A stretch of DNA of 45,262 bases from DASQPR01 sp035713725 (GCA_035713725.1 DASTMZ010000102.1:1-45262); one strand, 5' to 3'. Counted from the first letter of the stretch, positions 1 to 7,694 are shown. Notes: generated by a model from the letters alone, not told the origin. Numbers and translations are program-made.

Positions 1-1
1 A

Positions 2-223
2 GGCGTGGTCGAAACGCTTACCAGCGCAAAGATCGCCGAGGTCGGCGGCGCGAACGCACCCCCGGCGGAGGCCGCGATCGAGATGATCGCGAGCGCTGCG
101 ATGCTGCGTCGTGCTCCTCGCCTCGACGACGTCGCGGACACTGCCGCGTTCCTCGCGTCCGATCGTGCGAAGGGGATCACGGCGACGATCGTGAACGTGA
201 CGTCCGGTCTGGTGTCAGGATGA
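2..223 (+). CDS. C-terminal fragment of a short-chain dehydrogenase/reductase (5' end outside window)
   Basis: The open frame runs in from the left edge and stops at TGA 221-223, so only about 73 C-terminal residues are visible. The end has the usual SDR tail: a DVADTAAFLASD stretch (the helix found in most SDRs) followed by a segment ending VNVTSGLVSG, which resembles the common vdgG end. The catalytic Tyr-Lys and the nucleotide-binding Gly motif lie upstream, outside the window. A GTG at 5 is an internal codon rather than a real start, since the frame continues to the edge. The substrate cannot be told. Confidence 0.7.
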   Translation, partial: GVVETLTSAKIAEVGGANAPPAEAAIEMIASAAMLRRAPRLDDVADTAAFLASDRAKGITATIVNVTSGLVSG

Positions 224-322
224 CGGCCGGCGCCGGTGTCCGATGGTTCCCGAAGCGGCACCCTCGATTCGGGCCTGCTTAATCGAACGACACCCGATGC
301 CGCGTCGGGCATCATGCCGGTC

Positions 323-712
323 ATGGCAACGATTCGCGACATCGTGTTCGATAGTGCTCATCCCGCCTCGACCGCGCGATTCTGGGCGGCGGCGCTCGAC
401 GGGTACGCCATCGCTCCGTACGACGAGGAAGAGTTGGCGCGACTGCGCGCAAACGGCATCGACGATCCGGAGGACGATCCGAACGTGCTAGTAGTGCCGG
501 GTTCCACCGGAGGGCCGCGGCTTTTCGCGCAACTCGTACCGGAGCCGAAGATCGCCAAGAACCGCGTGCATCTCGACCTGTCGGCGTCCGATGTCGACGA
601 CGAGATCCGTCGACTCGTAGAACTCGGTGCGCGCGTGGTCGCGGTTCGCGAGCGGTGGACGCAGATGGCCGATCCGGACGGCAACGAGTTCTGCGTTTTT
701 GCCGCCGGCTAG
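323..712 (+). CDS. VOC (glyoxalase/bleomycin-resistance) superfamily protein
   Basis: A 129-residue single-module protein. It begins MATIRDIVFDSAHPASTARFW, typical of VOC proteins where a short strand precedes the AxFW helix. It ends with the strand pattern ADPDGNEFCVF, which carries the usual C-terminal Glu metal-ligand position. Single-module VOC proteins act as dimers, with roles from glyoxalase to antibiotic binding, and nothing here decides which. The frame is open from a GTG at 236, but the N-terminal 29 residues before 323 do not look like the family. An ATG at 314 is equally possible. It converges with the next gene with only 12 bp between stops. Confidence 0.75.
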   Translation: MATIRDIVFDSAHPASTARFWAAALDGYAIAPYDEEELARLRANGIDDPEDDPNVLVVPGSTGGPRLFAQLVPEPKIAKNRVHLDLSASDVDDEIRRLVELGARVVAVRERWTQMADPDGNEFCVFAAG

Positions 713-724
713 GTCGGTGGCTCG

Positions 725-1138
725 CTACTGCGCGGTGCCGTACGCCCGATCGACCTGGATGCGCACCACGAGGCGACGATCGGCGACCATCGCGCGTCGG
801 TAGTCGTCCCAATCCGGGTGCTCGCCGGCGATCGACCGGTAGACGTCGATCAGCTCCTCGACGGTGGCGTCGTAGAGGTCAGCCGCGACCGGCGTGAGCG
901 TCGCGGTGCCCTCCGCGACCGAATATGCCCAGCCATCGGGTGCGCCGACGAAGAAGCTGGCCCGTGGATCGCGGCGCAGGTTGCGCGTCTTGACCCGATC
1001 GTCGGTCGTCGAGAAGCGAATCACGCCAGCGTCCGGATCGGCGGTGAAGTCGACAACCGAAAGCTGCGGCCGGCCGTCGCGCTTGATGGTGACGAGCGTG
1101 CCACGGCTGCGCGTTCCCCAGATGCTGTGCATCGTCAT
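725..1138 (-). CDS. PPOX-class F420-dependent oxidoreductase
   Basis: About 137 residues with the split-barrel flavin-binding fold of the pyridoxamine-5'-phosphate-oxidase-like family. A GTLVTIKRDGRPQLSVVDF segment is followed by a strand ending RFSTTDDRVKTRNLRRDP and then ASFFV. This TxxxxKxRNLrrdP arrangement is characteristic of the actinobacterial F420-dependent PPOX subfamily, which reduces or oxidises small substrates with coenzyme F420. The physiological substrate is unknown. The frame extends upstream to 1156, but the ATG at 1138 (MTMHSIWG) fits family length better. It lies 87 bp downstream of the methyltransferase gene on the same strand, so co-transcription is possible. Confidence 0.8.
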   Translation of the reverse strand: MTMHSIWGTRSRGTLVTIKRDGRPQLSVVDFTADPDAGVIRFSTTDDRVKTRNLRRDPRASFFVGAPDGWAYSVAEGTATLTPVAADLYDATVEELIDVYRSIAGEHPDWDDYRRAMVADRRLVVRIQVDRAYGTAQ

Positions 1139-1225
1139 GCGGTGACCGTAACGCACGGGTCTCGCGCGGCTCGTCCGGCGCGTCGGCCTCGCGTCGGCGG
1201 CCGGGCGACGGGGACCGGCCGCCGG

Positions 1226-2014
1226 TCAGCCCGCCCGCCGCGCGAGATACAAGGCGGTGACCATGGCCAGCTCGACCTGCTCGCCGAGAAGGTCGGTGAT
1301 CGCACCGAACATCGCGGTTCGGGTGTCCTCGTCCGTGATCCGGAAGTTCGAGTGCGTCGACTGCATCGACACGTAGCTCGACGTCGGCATCGTCCACGAC
1401 CAGGCATACGCGCGCGCGTCCACATCGACGAACTCCGGCCGGTCGGTGAGCTCGTCGCCCGGCCACGACGTGATGAGCGAGGCCTCGTCGACCGGATCCG
1501 GATCCCATTCCACGGACGGCGCCAGCTCGCGGTGTGCCTCGGTGATCGCGGCGCGCGCGGCGGGATCGGCGATGCATTCGTGGTTCCAGAACAGCGCGAG
1601 CGCACCGTGCGGCGCCACCAGGTCGGCGGCCTGCTCCCAGCGCGTGGCCGGATCGGTCCAGTGCCAGGCCTGCCCGCTGATCAGCAGTCGGAATCGACGC
1701 TCGCTGCGAAAGTCCTCCAATGAGGACTCGACGATGCCAACGTTCGAGCAGTTCGCGCTGCGTCGCCGCAACACGGCGGCCATGGCCGGATCCGGTTCGA
1801 CGGCCGTGACGGCGGGGCCGCGCTGCGCGAACAGGAGCGTCGCGCGGCCCGTACCGGCGCCGACGTCCAGCGCCGCAACTCCCGCACCGTCGTTCGCGGA
1901 TATCCCGGCATAGGCGAGCACGTCGTCAACGAGTTGCGCAGGATAGTCCGGACGAAAGCGGTCGTAGTCGTCTGCAACCTCACCGAAGACTCTGGCGCGC
2001 ACTCGTTCCGTCAT
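1226..2014 (-). CDS. class I SAM-dependent methyltransferase
   Basis: A 262-residue protein. Its N-terminal FGEVADDYDRFRPDYP segment is typical of small-molecule methyltransferases. It is followed by the SAM-binding motif I, ALDVGAGTGRAT, then an acidic strand end VEPDPAM and a GQAWHWTD segment often seen in this subgroup. The substrate cannot be inferred. A GTG at 2023, three codons upstream, is an alternative start, and neither start has a strong ribosome-binding site. The gene is divergent from nothing nearby: the ferredoxin gene follows the same strand upstream. It looks like general metabolism outside the catabolic island. Confidence 0.8.
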   Translation of the reverse strand: MTERVRARVFGEVADDYDRFRPDYPAQLVDDVLAYAGISANDGAGVAALDVGAGTGRATLLFAQRGPAVTAVEPDPAMAAVLRRRSANCSNVGIVESSLEDFRSERRFRLLISGQAWHWTDPATRWEQAADLVAPHGALALFWNHECIADPAARAAITEAHRELAPSVEWDPDPVDEASLITSWPGDELTDRPEFVDVDARAYAWSWTMPTSSYVSMQSTHSNFRITDEDTRTAMFGAITDLLGEQVELAMVTALYLARRAG

Positions 2015-2041
2015 GGCGACCACTGTGCCACGATCCGCGGG

Positions 2042-2383
2042 TTACGTGGCGGCGGGCGTACCCGCGGCGAGCGGCGTATCCACACCGACCCGGCCGAGTC
2101 CCGCGGCGCCACCCGGCGATCGCAGCGGCGCATCGCGGCCGGGCAACGGCTCGCTGAAGAACGCCGCGTTGTCGTCCTTCCACGGCCGCGTCGCGTCGGT
2201 GATGGACATGTCCGAGACGATCGCGGTCACCGGGCACACCACCTCGCACGCGCCGCAGTCGATGCACTCGCGCGGATGAATGTAGAGCTTGCGGTCGCCT
2301 TCGTAGATGCAGTCCACCGGGCACTCTTCGATGCACGAGCGGTCCAGCACGTCGAGGCAGTCGCCGGCGATGAAAAACGGCAT
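2042..2383 (-). CDS. fdxA: 7Fe-type ferredoxin (FdxA-like)
   Basis: A 113-residue electron carrier. The first 55 residues hold the FdxA cysteine pattern: C9, C17, C21, C25, then C40, C43, C46 and C50 followed by proline. In the 7Fe family one cluster is [3Fe-4S] and the other [4Fe-4S]. The CIEECPVDCIYEG and YIHPRECIDCGACE segments are near-diagnostic of actinobacterial FdxA. Residues after about 70 form a low-complexity tail. The start codon shares one base with the stop of the upstream reductase (TGATG at 2381-2385), so the two are translationally coupled. The likely role is to pass electrons from the reductase to an oxygenase, plausibly the Rieske enzyme at 19088-20374. Confidence 0.88.
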   Translation of the reverse strand: MPFFIAGDCLDVLDRSCIEECPVDCIYEGDRKLYIHPRECIDCGACEVVCPVTAIVSDMSITDATRPWKDDNAAFFSEPLPGRDAPLRSPGGAAGLGRVGVDTPLAAGTPAAT

Positions 2384-3357
2384 CAGGCGGCCGTCGCCGT
2401 TGAGTGGCCGGGGAACAGTTGCGCGGTCGGGTCGCTAGCCACCGCCGCGTTGTTCACCGCGAGCGCGGCCTCACCGAACCCGACCGAGATGAGTCGCACC
2501 TTGCCTGGGTAGTCGGTCACGTCGCCGGCCGCGTAGATCCCGTCGATCCCGGTCCACATCGTGGAGTCCACCTCGATGTGGCGGTCCACGATCGACAGTC
2601 CCCAGCCGGCCAGCGGGCCGAGGTCGGCGGTGAAGCCCAGTGCCGCCACTACCCGCGTGCAGTCCAGTTCCAACAGGTCGCCACTGCTCGTGTCGCGGAG
2701 GATGGCCCGCCGTACGGTGTCGTCGCCGGACAGCGCATGCACGACGTACGGCGTGCGCACGCTCGTCGTCGACTCGCGCATCCGAGTGACGGAGGCGGCG
2801 TGCGCGGTGAACTGAGGACGGCGGTGCACGAGCGTCACCGATGCCGCGACGGGCTCGAGTGTCAACGCCCAGTCGACCGCGCTGTCGCCGCCGCCGACGA
2901 CGAGTACGTCATGCCCCGCGTACGAGGACGGATCCGTGACGAAGTAGTCGACGCCGTGCCCGACGAACTCGCCACCGGCCGGCAAGGGGCGGGGCTTGAA
3001 CGTCCCGATGCCGGCGGCGAGCACGATCGACCGCGTGGTGACCTCGACGCCAGCCGTGGTCGTGATCCGGATGCGCCCATCAGCCAGCCGTTGCACATGC
3101 TGCGCCGCCTGACCGAGCAACCAGATCGGCTCGTACGTGTTCGCCTGGTCGAGCAGTCCGGCGACGAGGTCACGGCCGCGCACCCTAGGCAGGCCGGCGA
3201 TGTCGTGGATGAGCTTTTCCGGGTACATCGCGGCGATCTGGCCGCCTGGCTCGGGCAGCGAATCGATCACCGCGGTACGCAGGCCACGAAAACCCGCGTA
3301 ATAGGTCGCGTAAAGACCGACCGGACCGGAGCCGACCACCACCAAATCGACGTCCAC
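2383..3357 (-). CDS. thioredoxin-reductase-like ferredoxin-NAD(P)+ reductase
   Basis: A 324-residue FAD enzyme. The N-terminal dinucleotide motif is VVGSGPVGLYATYYA (residues about 6-20), followed by EPGGQIAAMYPEK. The second, NAD(P)-binding, motif is VVGGGDSAVDWAL near the middle. The C-terminal FAD contact is YAAGDVTDYPGKVRLI. It lacks the redox CxxC of thioredoxin reductase, which places it with TrxR-like ferredoxin-NADP+ reductases (FNR type found in Bacillus and actinobacteria). A GAGG ribosome-binding site precedes the ATG. It forms a two-gene operon with the ferredoxin. Its promoter carries an operator-like motif (3377-3396), which ties it to the catabolic regulon. Confidence 0.88.
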   Translation of the reverse strand: MDVDLVVVGSGPVGLYATYYAGFRGLRTAVIDSLPEPGGQIAAMYPEKLIHDIAGLPRVRGRDLVAGLLDQANTYEPIWLLGQAAQHVQRLADGRIRITTTAGVEVTTRSIVLAAGIGTFKPRPLPAGGEFVGHGVDYFVTDPSSYAGHDVLVVGGGDSAVDWALTLEPVAASVTLVHRRPQFTAHAASVTRMRESTTSVRTPYVVHALSGDDTVRRAILRDTSSGDLLELDCTRVVAALGFTADLGPLAGWGLSIVDRHIEVDSTMWTGIDGIYAAGDVTDYPGKVRLISVGFGEAALAVNNAAVASDPTAQLFPGHSTATAA

Positions 3358-3376
3358 GCGTACCTCACTTCGCTCA

Positions 3377-3396
3377 ATGGTCTAACCATTAGACCA
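3377..3396. promoter_or_regulatory. GntR-type operator, site A (reductase-ferredoxin promoter)
   Basis: The sequence TGGTCTAACCATTAGACCA (3378-3396) contains the perfect FadR-family palindrome TGGT-nnn-ACCA (3378-3388). It also forms a longer inverted repeat, TGGTCTAA/TTAGACCA, around a 3-bp centre. It is the best of seven related sites in the window and overlaps the candidate -10 box. It lies between the regulator gene (ends 3452) and the reductase start (3357). Confidence 0.7.
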
Positions 3397-3417
3397 CATC
3401 GAGCGTGAGGAATTCAA
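3388..3417 (-). promoter_or_regulatory. candidate promoter of the reductase-ferredoxin operon
   Basis: Read on the minus strand, a -35 hexamer TTGAAT (3417-3412) is followed after 18 bp by a -10 hexamer TCTAAT (3393-3388). The -10 lies inside the inverted repeat at 3377-3396, so a protein bound there should block transcription. The match is by eye and no transcription start is known. Confidence 0.5.
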
Positions 3418-3451
3418 TGCGACCGCTGTGTTGTGCGTCGCACTCGGTGCG

Positions 3452-4231
3452 TCAGGACTTGGCTTCCCGCTCTCGGGTGGCCTGCACGCGAGCCACCCGG
3501 CGGGCGGTGCGGCCCAGGTGGGTACGCATGATCTCCTCAGCACGCGCCACGTCGCGCGTCGCGACCGCCTCGACGAAGTCGCGGTGCTCGTTGGTGCCGC
3601 GGTGGCCCATCAGCGGCGCGGCGACCTGTGCTTCCCGAAGCGACATCAGCAGCGGGCCGTGGAACGAGTGCACGAGCATCTCGATCGCGGCGTTGTGCGT
3701 GCACGCTGCCACGCGGACATGGAACGCCGCCGACATTGCCATGCCGTATTCGCCGTTGCGCAGCGCCGCCTGGTGCGTGGCGACCATGTTGCGCAACTCG
3801 GCGATATCGTCATCGGTCGCGCGCTCCACCACGATCGGGATGATGCCGACCTCGAACACCTGCCGGGCCTCGGTCACCTCGGATGCGGTGAGCGGCGACA
3901 GGCTGATCAGGTCGGCCAACCCGGTGCCGATCTTTGTAGAGGACGGCGTGGTGACGACCGCGCCGCCGCGCGCGCCGACCTTGATCTCGATGAGACCGCT
4001 CGCCTCGAGCACGCGCATCGCCTCGCGGATCGTGACGCGGCTGACGCCCATGCGTTCGCCGAGATCGCGCTCGCTGGGCAGCCGGTCGCCCGGGCGCAGC
4101 TGTTCGCTGCGGATCAGTCCGCGGATCTGATCCACGATCGCTTCCGACATGCGGTTGGACGACACCGCCCGGTATAGGTCGCTGTTGGCGCGCGGCGCGA
4201 CCTTCGGTGCCGTCGTGACGTGCTCACTCAC
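3452..4231 (-). CDS. FadR-subfamily GntR transcriptional regulator (FCD ligand domain)
   Basis: A 259-residue regulator. Residues about 28-100 form the winged helix of GntR proteins: IRSEQLRPGDRLPSERDLG, then GVSRVTIREAMRVLEASG, then the wing KVGARGGAVV. The rest is all-helical like the FCD domain. It keeps candidate metal/ligand histidines in AAFHVRVA, NEHRDFVEA and the final RTHLG, the pattern of metal-binding FCD domains. Members usually repress catabolic genes and are released by an organic acid. The gene lies beside the reductase and the class II aldolase genes. Seven copies of a TGGTnnnACCA-like motif occur in promoter regions of the island, so this is the most likely local regulator of all of them. 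Its GTG start is at 4231. Confidence 0.9.
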   Translation of the reverse strand: MSEHVTTAPKVAPRANSDLYRAVSSNRMSEAIVDQIRGLIRSEQLRPGDRLPSERDLGERMGVSRVTIREAMRVLEASGLIEIKVGARGGAVVTTPSSTKIGTGLADLISLSPLTASEVTEARQVFEVGIIPIVVERATDDDIAELRNMVATHQAALRNGEYGMAMSAAFHVRVAACTHNAAIEMLVHSFHGPLLMSLREAQVAAPLMGHRGTNEHRDFVEAVATRDVARAEEIMRTHLGRTARRVARVQATREREAKS

Positions 4232-4257
4232 GGCGCAATGCTCTCACAGACATGCTG

Positions 4258-4291
4258 TGTCTTCCTGGATTGAATGTCTTCCTGGATTGAT
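4258..4291. repeat. 17-bp tandem direct repeat, two copies
   Basis: TGTCTTCCTGGATTGA occurs at 4258-4273 and again at 4275-4290, a 17-bp period with identical 16-bp cores. It sits just upstream of the GntR gene start (4231), in the divergent region shared with the class II aldolase gene. It is possibly a second binding site or a simple slippage duplication. Confidence 0.75.
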
Positions 4292-4302
4292 GCGCTGGGA
4301 TC

Positions 4303-4371
4303 GACCAATTGGTCAGTCGTCTATGACCCTTACGTCATAGAGTCTAAATATCAGACCACTAGTCCACTAGT
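4303..4371. promoter_or_regulatory. divergent control region with operator site B
   Basis: This AT-richer stretch lies between the GntR and aldolase genes. It holds the perfect palindrome GACCAATTGGTC (4303-4314). A weaker member of the shared motif, ATATCAGACCACTAGTCC, lies at 4348-4365; its left half has decayed but its right half fits the common ACCA-yTAGTCC pattern. There is also a tandem CCACTAGT repeat (4356-4371). On the minus strand, TGGTCT and TTAGAC are spaced as in site A. Control of the aldolase gene, and autoregulation, are plausible but less certain than at the other sites. Confidence 0.45.
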
Positions 4372-4448
4372 GTCAGGGCCGATCGCCTCTGTTCACCCAC
4401 GATTGTCCAGCCACGATTTCGGTGGCCGAGCCGCGTTCTGGAGCCCGG

Positions 4449-5198
4449 ATGACGCTTGGTGACCACCGTACCCATGATCTTGCCGAGATCGTGGCCACCG
4501 CGTGCCGCGTGATGGCAACCGTCGGACTGGTCGAGCACGTGCTGGGCCACATCAGTGCCCGCGTGTCCGCCGACGAGCTTCTCGTGCGGTGCCGCGGCCC
4601 GCAGGAGTCCGGTCTCGCGTACACCACCGCGGACGACATCCGCAGGGTGTCGCTGGACGGCTCCGGTGACGTCGGCGCCTGGGCCGTGCCGAACGAACTG
4701 CCGATCCACACCGAGGTCATGCGCCGCCGGCCGGCTGTCACCGCCGTCGTGCACGCCCACCCGCCCGCGGTGGTCGCCCTGTCGCTCGTCGGTGGCGACA
4801 TCGTGCCGATCTATGGTGCGTACGACATCCCCGGCGCTCGCCTCGCCGCGGACGGGGTGCCGACGTGGGAGCGATCCGTACTCGTCAACAACGCCGAGTT
4901 GGCCGGCGCGATGGCCGACGTACTCGGCGACCGACCCGTCGTGGTCTTGCGCGGACACGGACTCGTCAGCGTGGCCGAGGGGCCGCCGGAGACCGGGGTG
5001 CCGCAGGCGGTGCTGCAAGCGGTCGCGGTCGATACGGTGGCACGCATGACGCTGACCGTCCGGTCGGCGGGCGGGACGCCGCGATCGATTGGCGAGCACG
5101 ACCTCGCCGGTCTGCCGGATCTGGGCGGCGGCTTCAACGTCGAGACGATGTGGCGCCATCTGGTTCGGCGTACCCGAGACGTTGGTCACGGCGCTTGA
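4449..5198 (+). CDS. class II aldolase/adducin family protein
   Basis: A 249-residue protein of the fuculose/rhamnulose-phosphate aldolase fold. The zinc site is visible: E89 in NELPIHTEVM, H102 and H104 in VVHAHPPAVV, and H170 in LRGHGLVSV. Family members cleave or decarboxylate aldol-type substrates, and in aromatic clusters they often act as decarboxylases or aldolases on oxo-acids. The start at 4449 has a GGAG ribosome-binding site; an upstream GTG at 4422 in frame has none. Its stop overlaps the -35 box of the next promoter. The substrate is not decided by the sequence. Confidence 0.85.
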   Translation: MTLGDHRTHDLAEIVATACRVMATVGLVEHVLGHISARVSADELLVRCRGPQESGLAYTTADDIRRVSLDGSGDVGAWAVPNELPIHTEVMRRRPAVTAVVHAHPPAVVALSLVGGDIVPIYGAYDIPGARLAADGVPTWERSVLVNNAELAGAMADVLGDRPVVVLRGHGLVSVAEGPPETGVPQAVLQAVAVDTVARMTLTVRSAGGTPRSIGEHDLAGLPDLGGGFNVETMWRHLVRRTRDVGHGA

Positions 5199-5224
5199 CA
5201 TGCCGTACGCCGGATTGGTTTAGT
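5195..5224 (+). promoter_or_regulatory. candidate sigma-70-type promoter of the cupin gene
   Basis: A consensus -35 TTGACA (5195-5200), overlapping the aldolase stop codon, is followed after 18 bp by TTTAGT (5219-5224). Transcription would begin near 5231, at the left edge of operator site C. This is the usual layout for a repressor that blocks initiation. Confidence 0.6.
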
Positions 5225-5230
5225 TTTTAA

Positions 5231-5260
5231 TGGCCAATTGGTAAGGCCAAACCGTTTGGC
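5231..5260. promoter_or_regulatory. operator site C with overlapping inverted repeats
   Basis: TGGTAAGGCCA (5239-5249) matches the TGGTnnnACCA core with one mismatch. It is nested in a longer repeat with TGGCC/GGCCA arms (5231-5249). Directly downstream is a perfect 7-bp inverted repeat, GCCAAAC/GTTTGGC (5246-5260). The block covers the expected transcription start of the cupin gene. Confidence 0.55.
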
Positions 5261-5281
5261 AGCGGTCAGAGAGGAATCGGC

Positions 5282-5857
5282 ATGCGCGACGAATACCTCA
5301 AGGGCGTCCTGTCCAGCGAGAAGAAGAACCTCGAGTCGTCCGAGATCGCAGCGCGCGACGAGTTCAACCGCCAGCACCCGCCGATCAAGGGGCTCGTCGT
5401 CGAGGACGACCTGCGCAAAATGGAGCTGCCGAGTCGGCCATGGCGCAACAACCGCGGTCACTACATCGACCTCGCCGACTACGAGGTGCTCGGCGCGCAC
5501 ATCTCCGAGCTCATGCCAGGCGGCAAGTCGGTGCGCCACCGGCACACCACCGAGGCCTACCTCTACGTGGTCAAGGGTCACGGTTTCTCGCTCATCAACT
5601 ACGACGAGGAGCCGATGGACGTCGTCGAGTGGCAGGAGGGCACGCTCTTCGCCCCGCCGCGCTGGGCCTGGCATCAGCACTTCAACCTCGATGCCGACGA
5701 CACCTCGCGCTACCTCGCGATCCAGGACACCGGACTGCTTCGCACCATGCGCCTGCACAACATCGAGCGGCACGCGGTTCAGCTCGCCCCCGAGGATGCC
5801 AAGAAGCTGCTGGACGAAGCGGTGCGCAACGGCACCGCACATGGGCCGCATCGTTAG
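5282..5857 (+). CDS. single-domain cupin, putative metal-dependent ring-processing enzyme
   Basis: A 191-residue protein with one complete cupin domain. Motif 1 is GGKSVRHRHTTEAYLYVVKG, with ligands H86, H88 and E91. Motif 2 is EGTLFAPPRWAWHQHFN, with H131 or H133 as the fourth ligand. Cupins with this intact His3-Glu set bind Fe or Mn and are often dioxygenases, isomerases or decarboxylases. An N-terminal helix-rich region of about 60 residues precedes the barrel. A GAGAGGAA ribosome-binding site lies six bases before the ATG. It has its own promoter with operator site C. The exact reaction is unknown; a dioxygenase or accessory role in the pathway is an inference. Confidence 0.85.
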   Translation: MRDEYLKGVLSSEKKNLESSEIAARDEFNRQHPPIKGLVVEDDLRKMELPSRPWRNNRGHYIDLADYEVLGAHISELMPGGKSVRHRHTTEAYLYVVKGHGFSLINYDEEPMDVVEWQEGTLFAPPRWAWHQHFNLDADDTSRYLAIQDTGLLRTMRLHNIERHAVQLAPEDAKKLLDEAVRNGTAHGPHR

Positions 5858-5886
5858 TGTCGGGTGGATGACATAGCTTTGCCAGC

Positions 5887-6621
5887 ATGAGACTTCTCCT
5901 CACCTCGTCCGGCATCACGAACGGCAGCATCCAAGATGCGCTGGTCGATCTGCTCGGCAAGCCGATCGCGGAGTCCAACGCCCTGTTCGTCCCCACCGCC
6001 ATCTACCCCTTCCCCGGCGGTCCCTACATGGCATACCGCGCGATCTGCGGCAAGGGCACATCGCCGTTGTGCGACCTGGGTTGGAAGTCGTTGGGGGTCC
6101 TGGAGCTGACCGCGCTGCCGAGCATCGACGAGGCCGCTTGGGTGCCGACCGTTCGGGACGCCGACGCACTGCTGGTGTGGGGCGGAGACCCGCTGTTTCT
6201 CGCCAACTGGATGCGGCGCTCCGGGTTGACGGATCTGCTGCCGACGCTGCGCTCCGAGGCGGTCTACGTGGGAGTGAGCGCCGGGAGCATGGCTGCCACC
6301 GCCACCTTTGTCGAGACCTACGTCGACCCGCCCCCAGAGGCCGACGGACCGCTGCGGTCCGAAGACGTCGTCTTCGCCACACCGGAGGGTGACGTCGACC
6401 GAATCCTGGTCACCGGACAGGGCGCCGGACTCGTTGACTTCGCGGTGATCCCGCATCTGGAGCACCCGCACCACGCCGACGCGTCGTTGGCCAACGCCGA
6501 GCAGTGGGCGGCACGGATTCCCGCACCGACGTATGCGATCGACAATGACACCGCCATTAGCGTGGTCGACGGCACCGTCCAGGTCGTCTCCGAGGGGCAG
6601 TGGAAACTGTTTCAGCCCTGA
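5887..6621 (+). CDS. peptidase S51 (dipeptidase E/cyanophycinase-like) family protein
   Basis: A 244-residue protein with the class I glutamine-amidotransferase-like fold of S51 peptidases. The nucleophile elbow is YVGVSAGSMAAT, with Ser131 as the catalytic serine. The preceding LLVWGGDPLFLANW segment and the later FAVIPHLEHPHH histidine region fit dipeptidase E. The family cleaves Asp-Xaa dipeptides or related small amides. It starts 29 bp after the cupin stop with no clear ribosome-binding site, so it may be read from the cupin transcript. A hydrolytic role in the catabolic pathway cannot be shown and it may be a bystander. Confidence 0.82.
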   Translation: MRLLLTSSGITNGSIQDALVDLLGKPIAESNALFVPTAIYPFPGGPYMAYRAICGKGTSPLCDLGWKSLGVLELTALPSIDEAAWVPTVRDADALLVWGGDPLFLANWMRRSGLTDLLPTLRSEAVYVGVSAGSMAATATFVETYVDPPPEADGPLRSEDVVFATPEGDVDRILVTGQGAGLVDFAVIPHLEHPHHADASLANAEQWAARIPAPTYAIDNDTAISVVDGTVQVVSEGQWKLFQP

Positions 6622-6642
6622 CGGGACCGCGTTCACGCCGGC

Positions 6643-7632
6643 TCAGACGACGACCTTCGTCATGATGCCGGTCGGGAACACCTCGTCGGCGGTCGCCAGC
6701 CGGTGCGCGATGCCCTGCTGGTACGCATAGCGCAACAGCTGATCGACAGTGGCGCGGTTCGGCTCGATGCCGTACGGGAACGGGTCGCCGCCGAACGCGT
6801 CGCTCATCCGGCGGCCGTAGGCCGGAAGCCACGGCAGCGGATAACGGGACACCGCGGGGTCCAGCAGCCGTTCGACGCTGCGTTGCTTGGACTCGAGGAA
6901 GGCGTTGTAGAGATTCCGGGCCACCCACGGGTGGGCGTCGAGGATCCGGCGCTGCATCGCGATGATGTGCATGATCGGCCAGATGCCGGTGCCCTGGTAG
7001 TGGTCGAACTCGCGCTCCTCGAAGTCGGGGAACAGGCGCACTACGTCGGGGTGGCCCTGCAGGAAGCAGGTCGGCGGTCGCGCGATGATCGCGCAGTCGA
7101 TGTCGCCGGCGGCCAGCAGATCCGAGAGGGAGCGGTCGGCGATGCGGGTCAGGCGTACCCCGTCCGGCAGCGACAACTCCACCTTCTCCTCGCGGCCCGC
7201 TGCGTTCGCGCCCGCTTGCACCCACTCGATCTCGTCCAGGCGTACGCCGACGTCGTCGGCCAGCCAGCCGCGCATGTAGACGGCGGCGGAGTGCGCCCAC
7301 TCCGGTGAACCGATGCGCTTGCCGCGCAGGTCCTCGGCGCGCTCGATGCCGCTGCGCCGGTTGACGTAGAACGCGCCGAACCGGAACACGCGCGAGCAGA
7401 TCACGGGTAGCCCGACGATGTCGGGTTTGTCGCGGGTGACCTGTGCGGCGAACTTCGCGATGGACAACTCGGCCACATCCCACTCGCGGTGTGCGGTGAA
7501 CCGGGCGAACACCTCGTGGTGGCCGAGCACCGACCACGTATGGTCGATGCCCTGTGCCGCGACGGTGCCGAGCCGGAAGTCGCGGAAGTGGTCGTAGTCG
7601 GTGGTCGCGATGCTGAGATGGATGTTGCCCAC
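6643..7632 (-). CDS. 4,5-dihydroxyphthalate-decarboxylase-like protein (periplasmic-binding-protein fold), copy 1
   Basis: A 329-residue protein. It resembles the family annotated as 4,5-dihydroxyphthalate decarboxylase (Pht5), which has the substrate-binding-protein type II fold but no signal peptide. Seen here are an N-terminal LSIATTDYDHF, a WDVAELSIAKF segment, a RAEDLRGKRIGSPEWAHSA segment and a C-terminal DPFPYGIEPNRATVDQLL. The GTG start at 7632 is preceded by GAAGGG at good spacing; the longer open frame to 7926 overlaps the divergent gene. A second copy lies at 25148-26092. The predicted role is decarboxylation of an aromatic dicarboxylate intermediate, though many family members are uncharacterised. 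It is divergent from the bicupin across operator site D. Confidence 0.8.
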   Translation of the reverse strand: MGNIHLSIATTDYDHFRDFRLGTVAAQGIDHTWSVLGHHEVFARFTAHREWDVAELSIAKFAAQVTRDKPDIVGLPVICSRVFRFGAFYVNRRSGIERAEDLRGKRIGSPEWAHSAAVYMRGWLADDVGVRLDEIEWVQAGANAAGREEKVELSLPDGVRLTRIADRSLSDLLAAGDIDCAIIARPPTCFLQGHPDVVRLFPDFEEREFDHYQGTGIWPIMHIIAMQRRILDAHPWVARNLYNAFLESKQRSVERLLDPAVSRYPLPWLPAYGRRMSDAFGGDPFPYGIEPNRATVDQLLRYAYQQGIAHRLATADEVFPTGIMTKVVV

Positions 7633-7694
7633 GGATCGCCCTTCTCGCGGCTGGACCGGCTGCTCTCGGCGGGGGCGGTGGCCCGGCCGTAGAT

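Noticed and set aside
2404..3408. 334-codon plus-strand frame opposite the reductase
   Set aside because: It is the antisense shadow of the reductase; the minus-strand frame has clear FAD and NAD(P) motifs.
4303..4314. GACCAATTGGTC palindrome as a full member of the GntR motif
   Set aside because: It holds TGGTC and GACCA, but in the opposite arrangement and without the nnn-spaced TGGT/ACCA core, so it was not counted among the seven sites.
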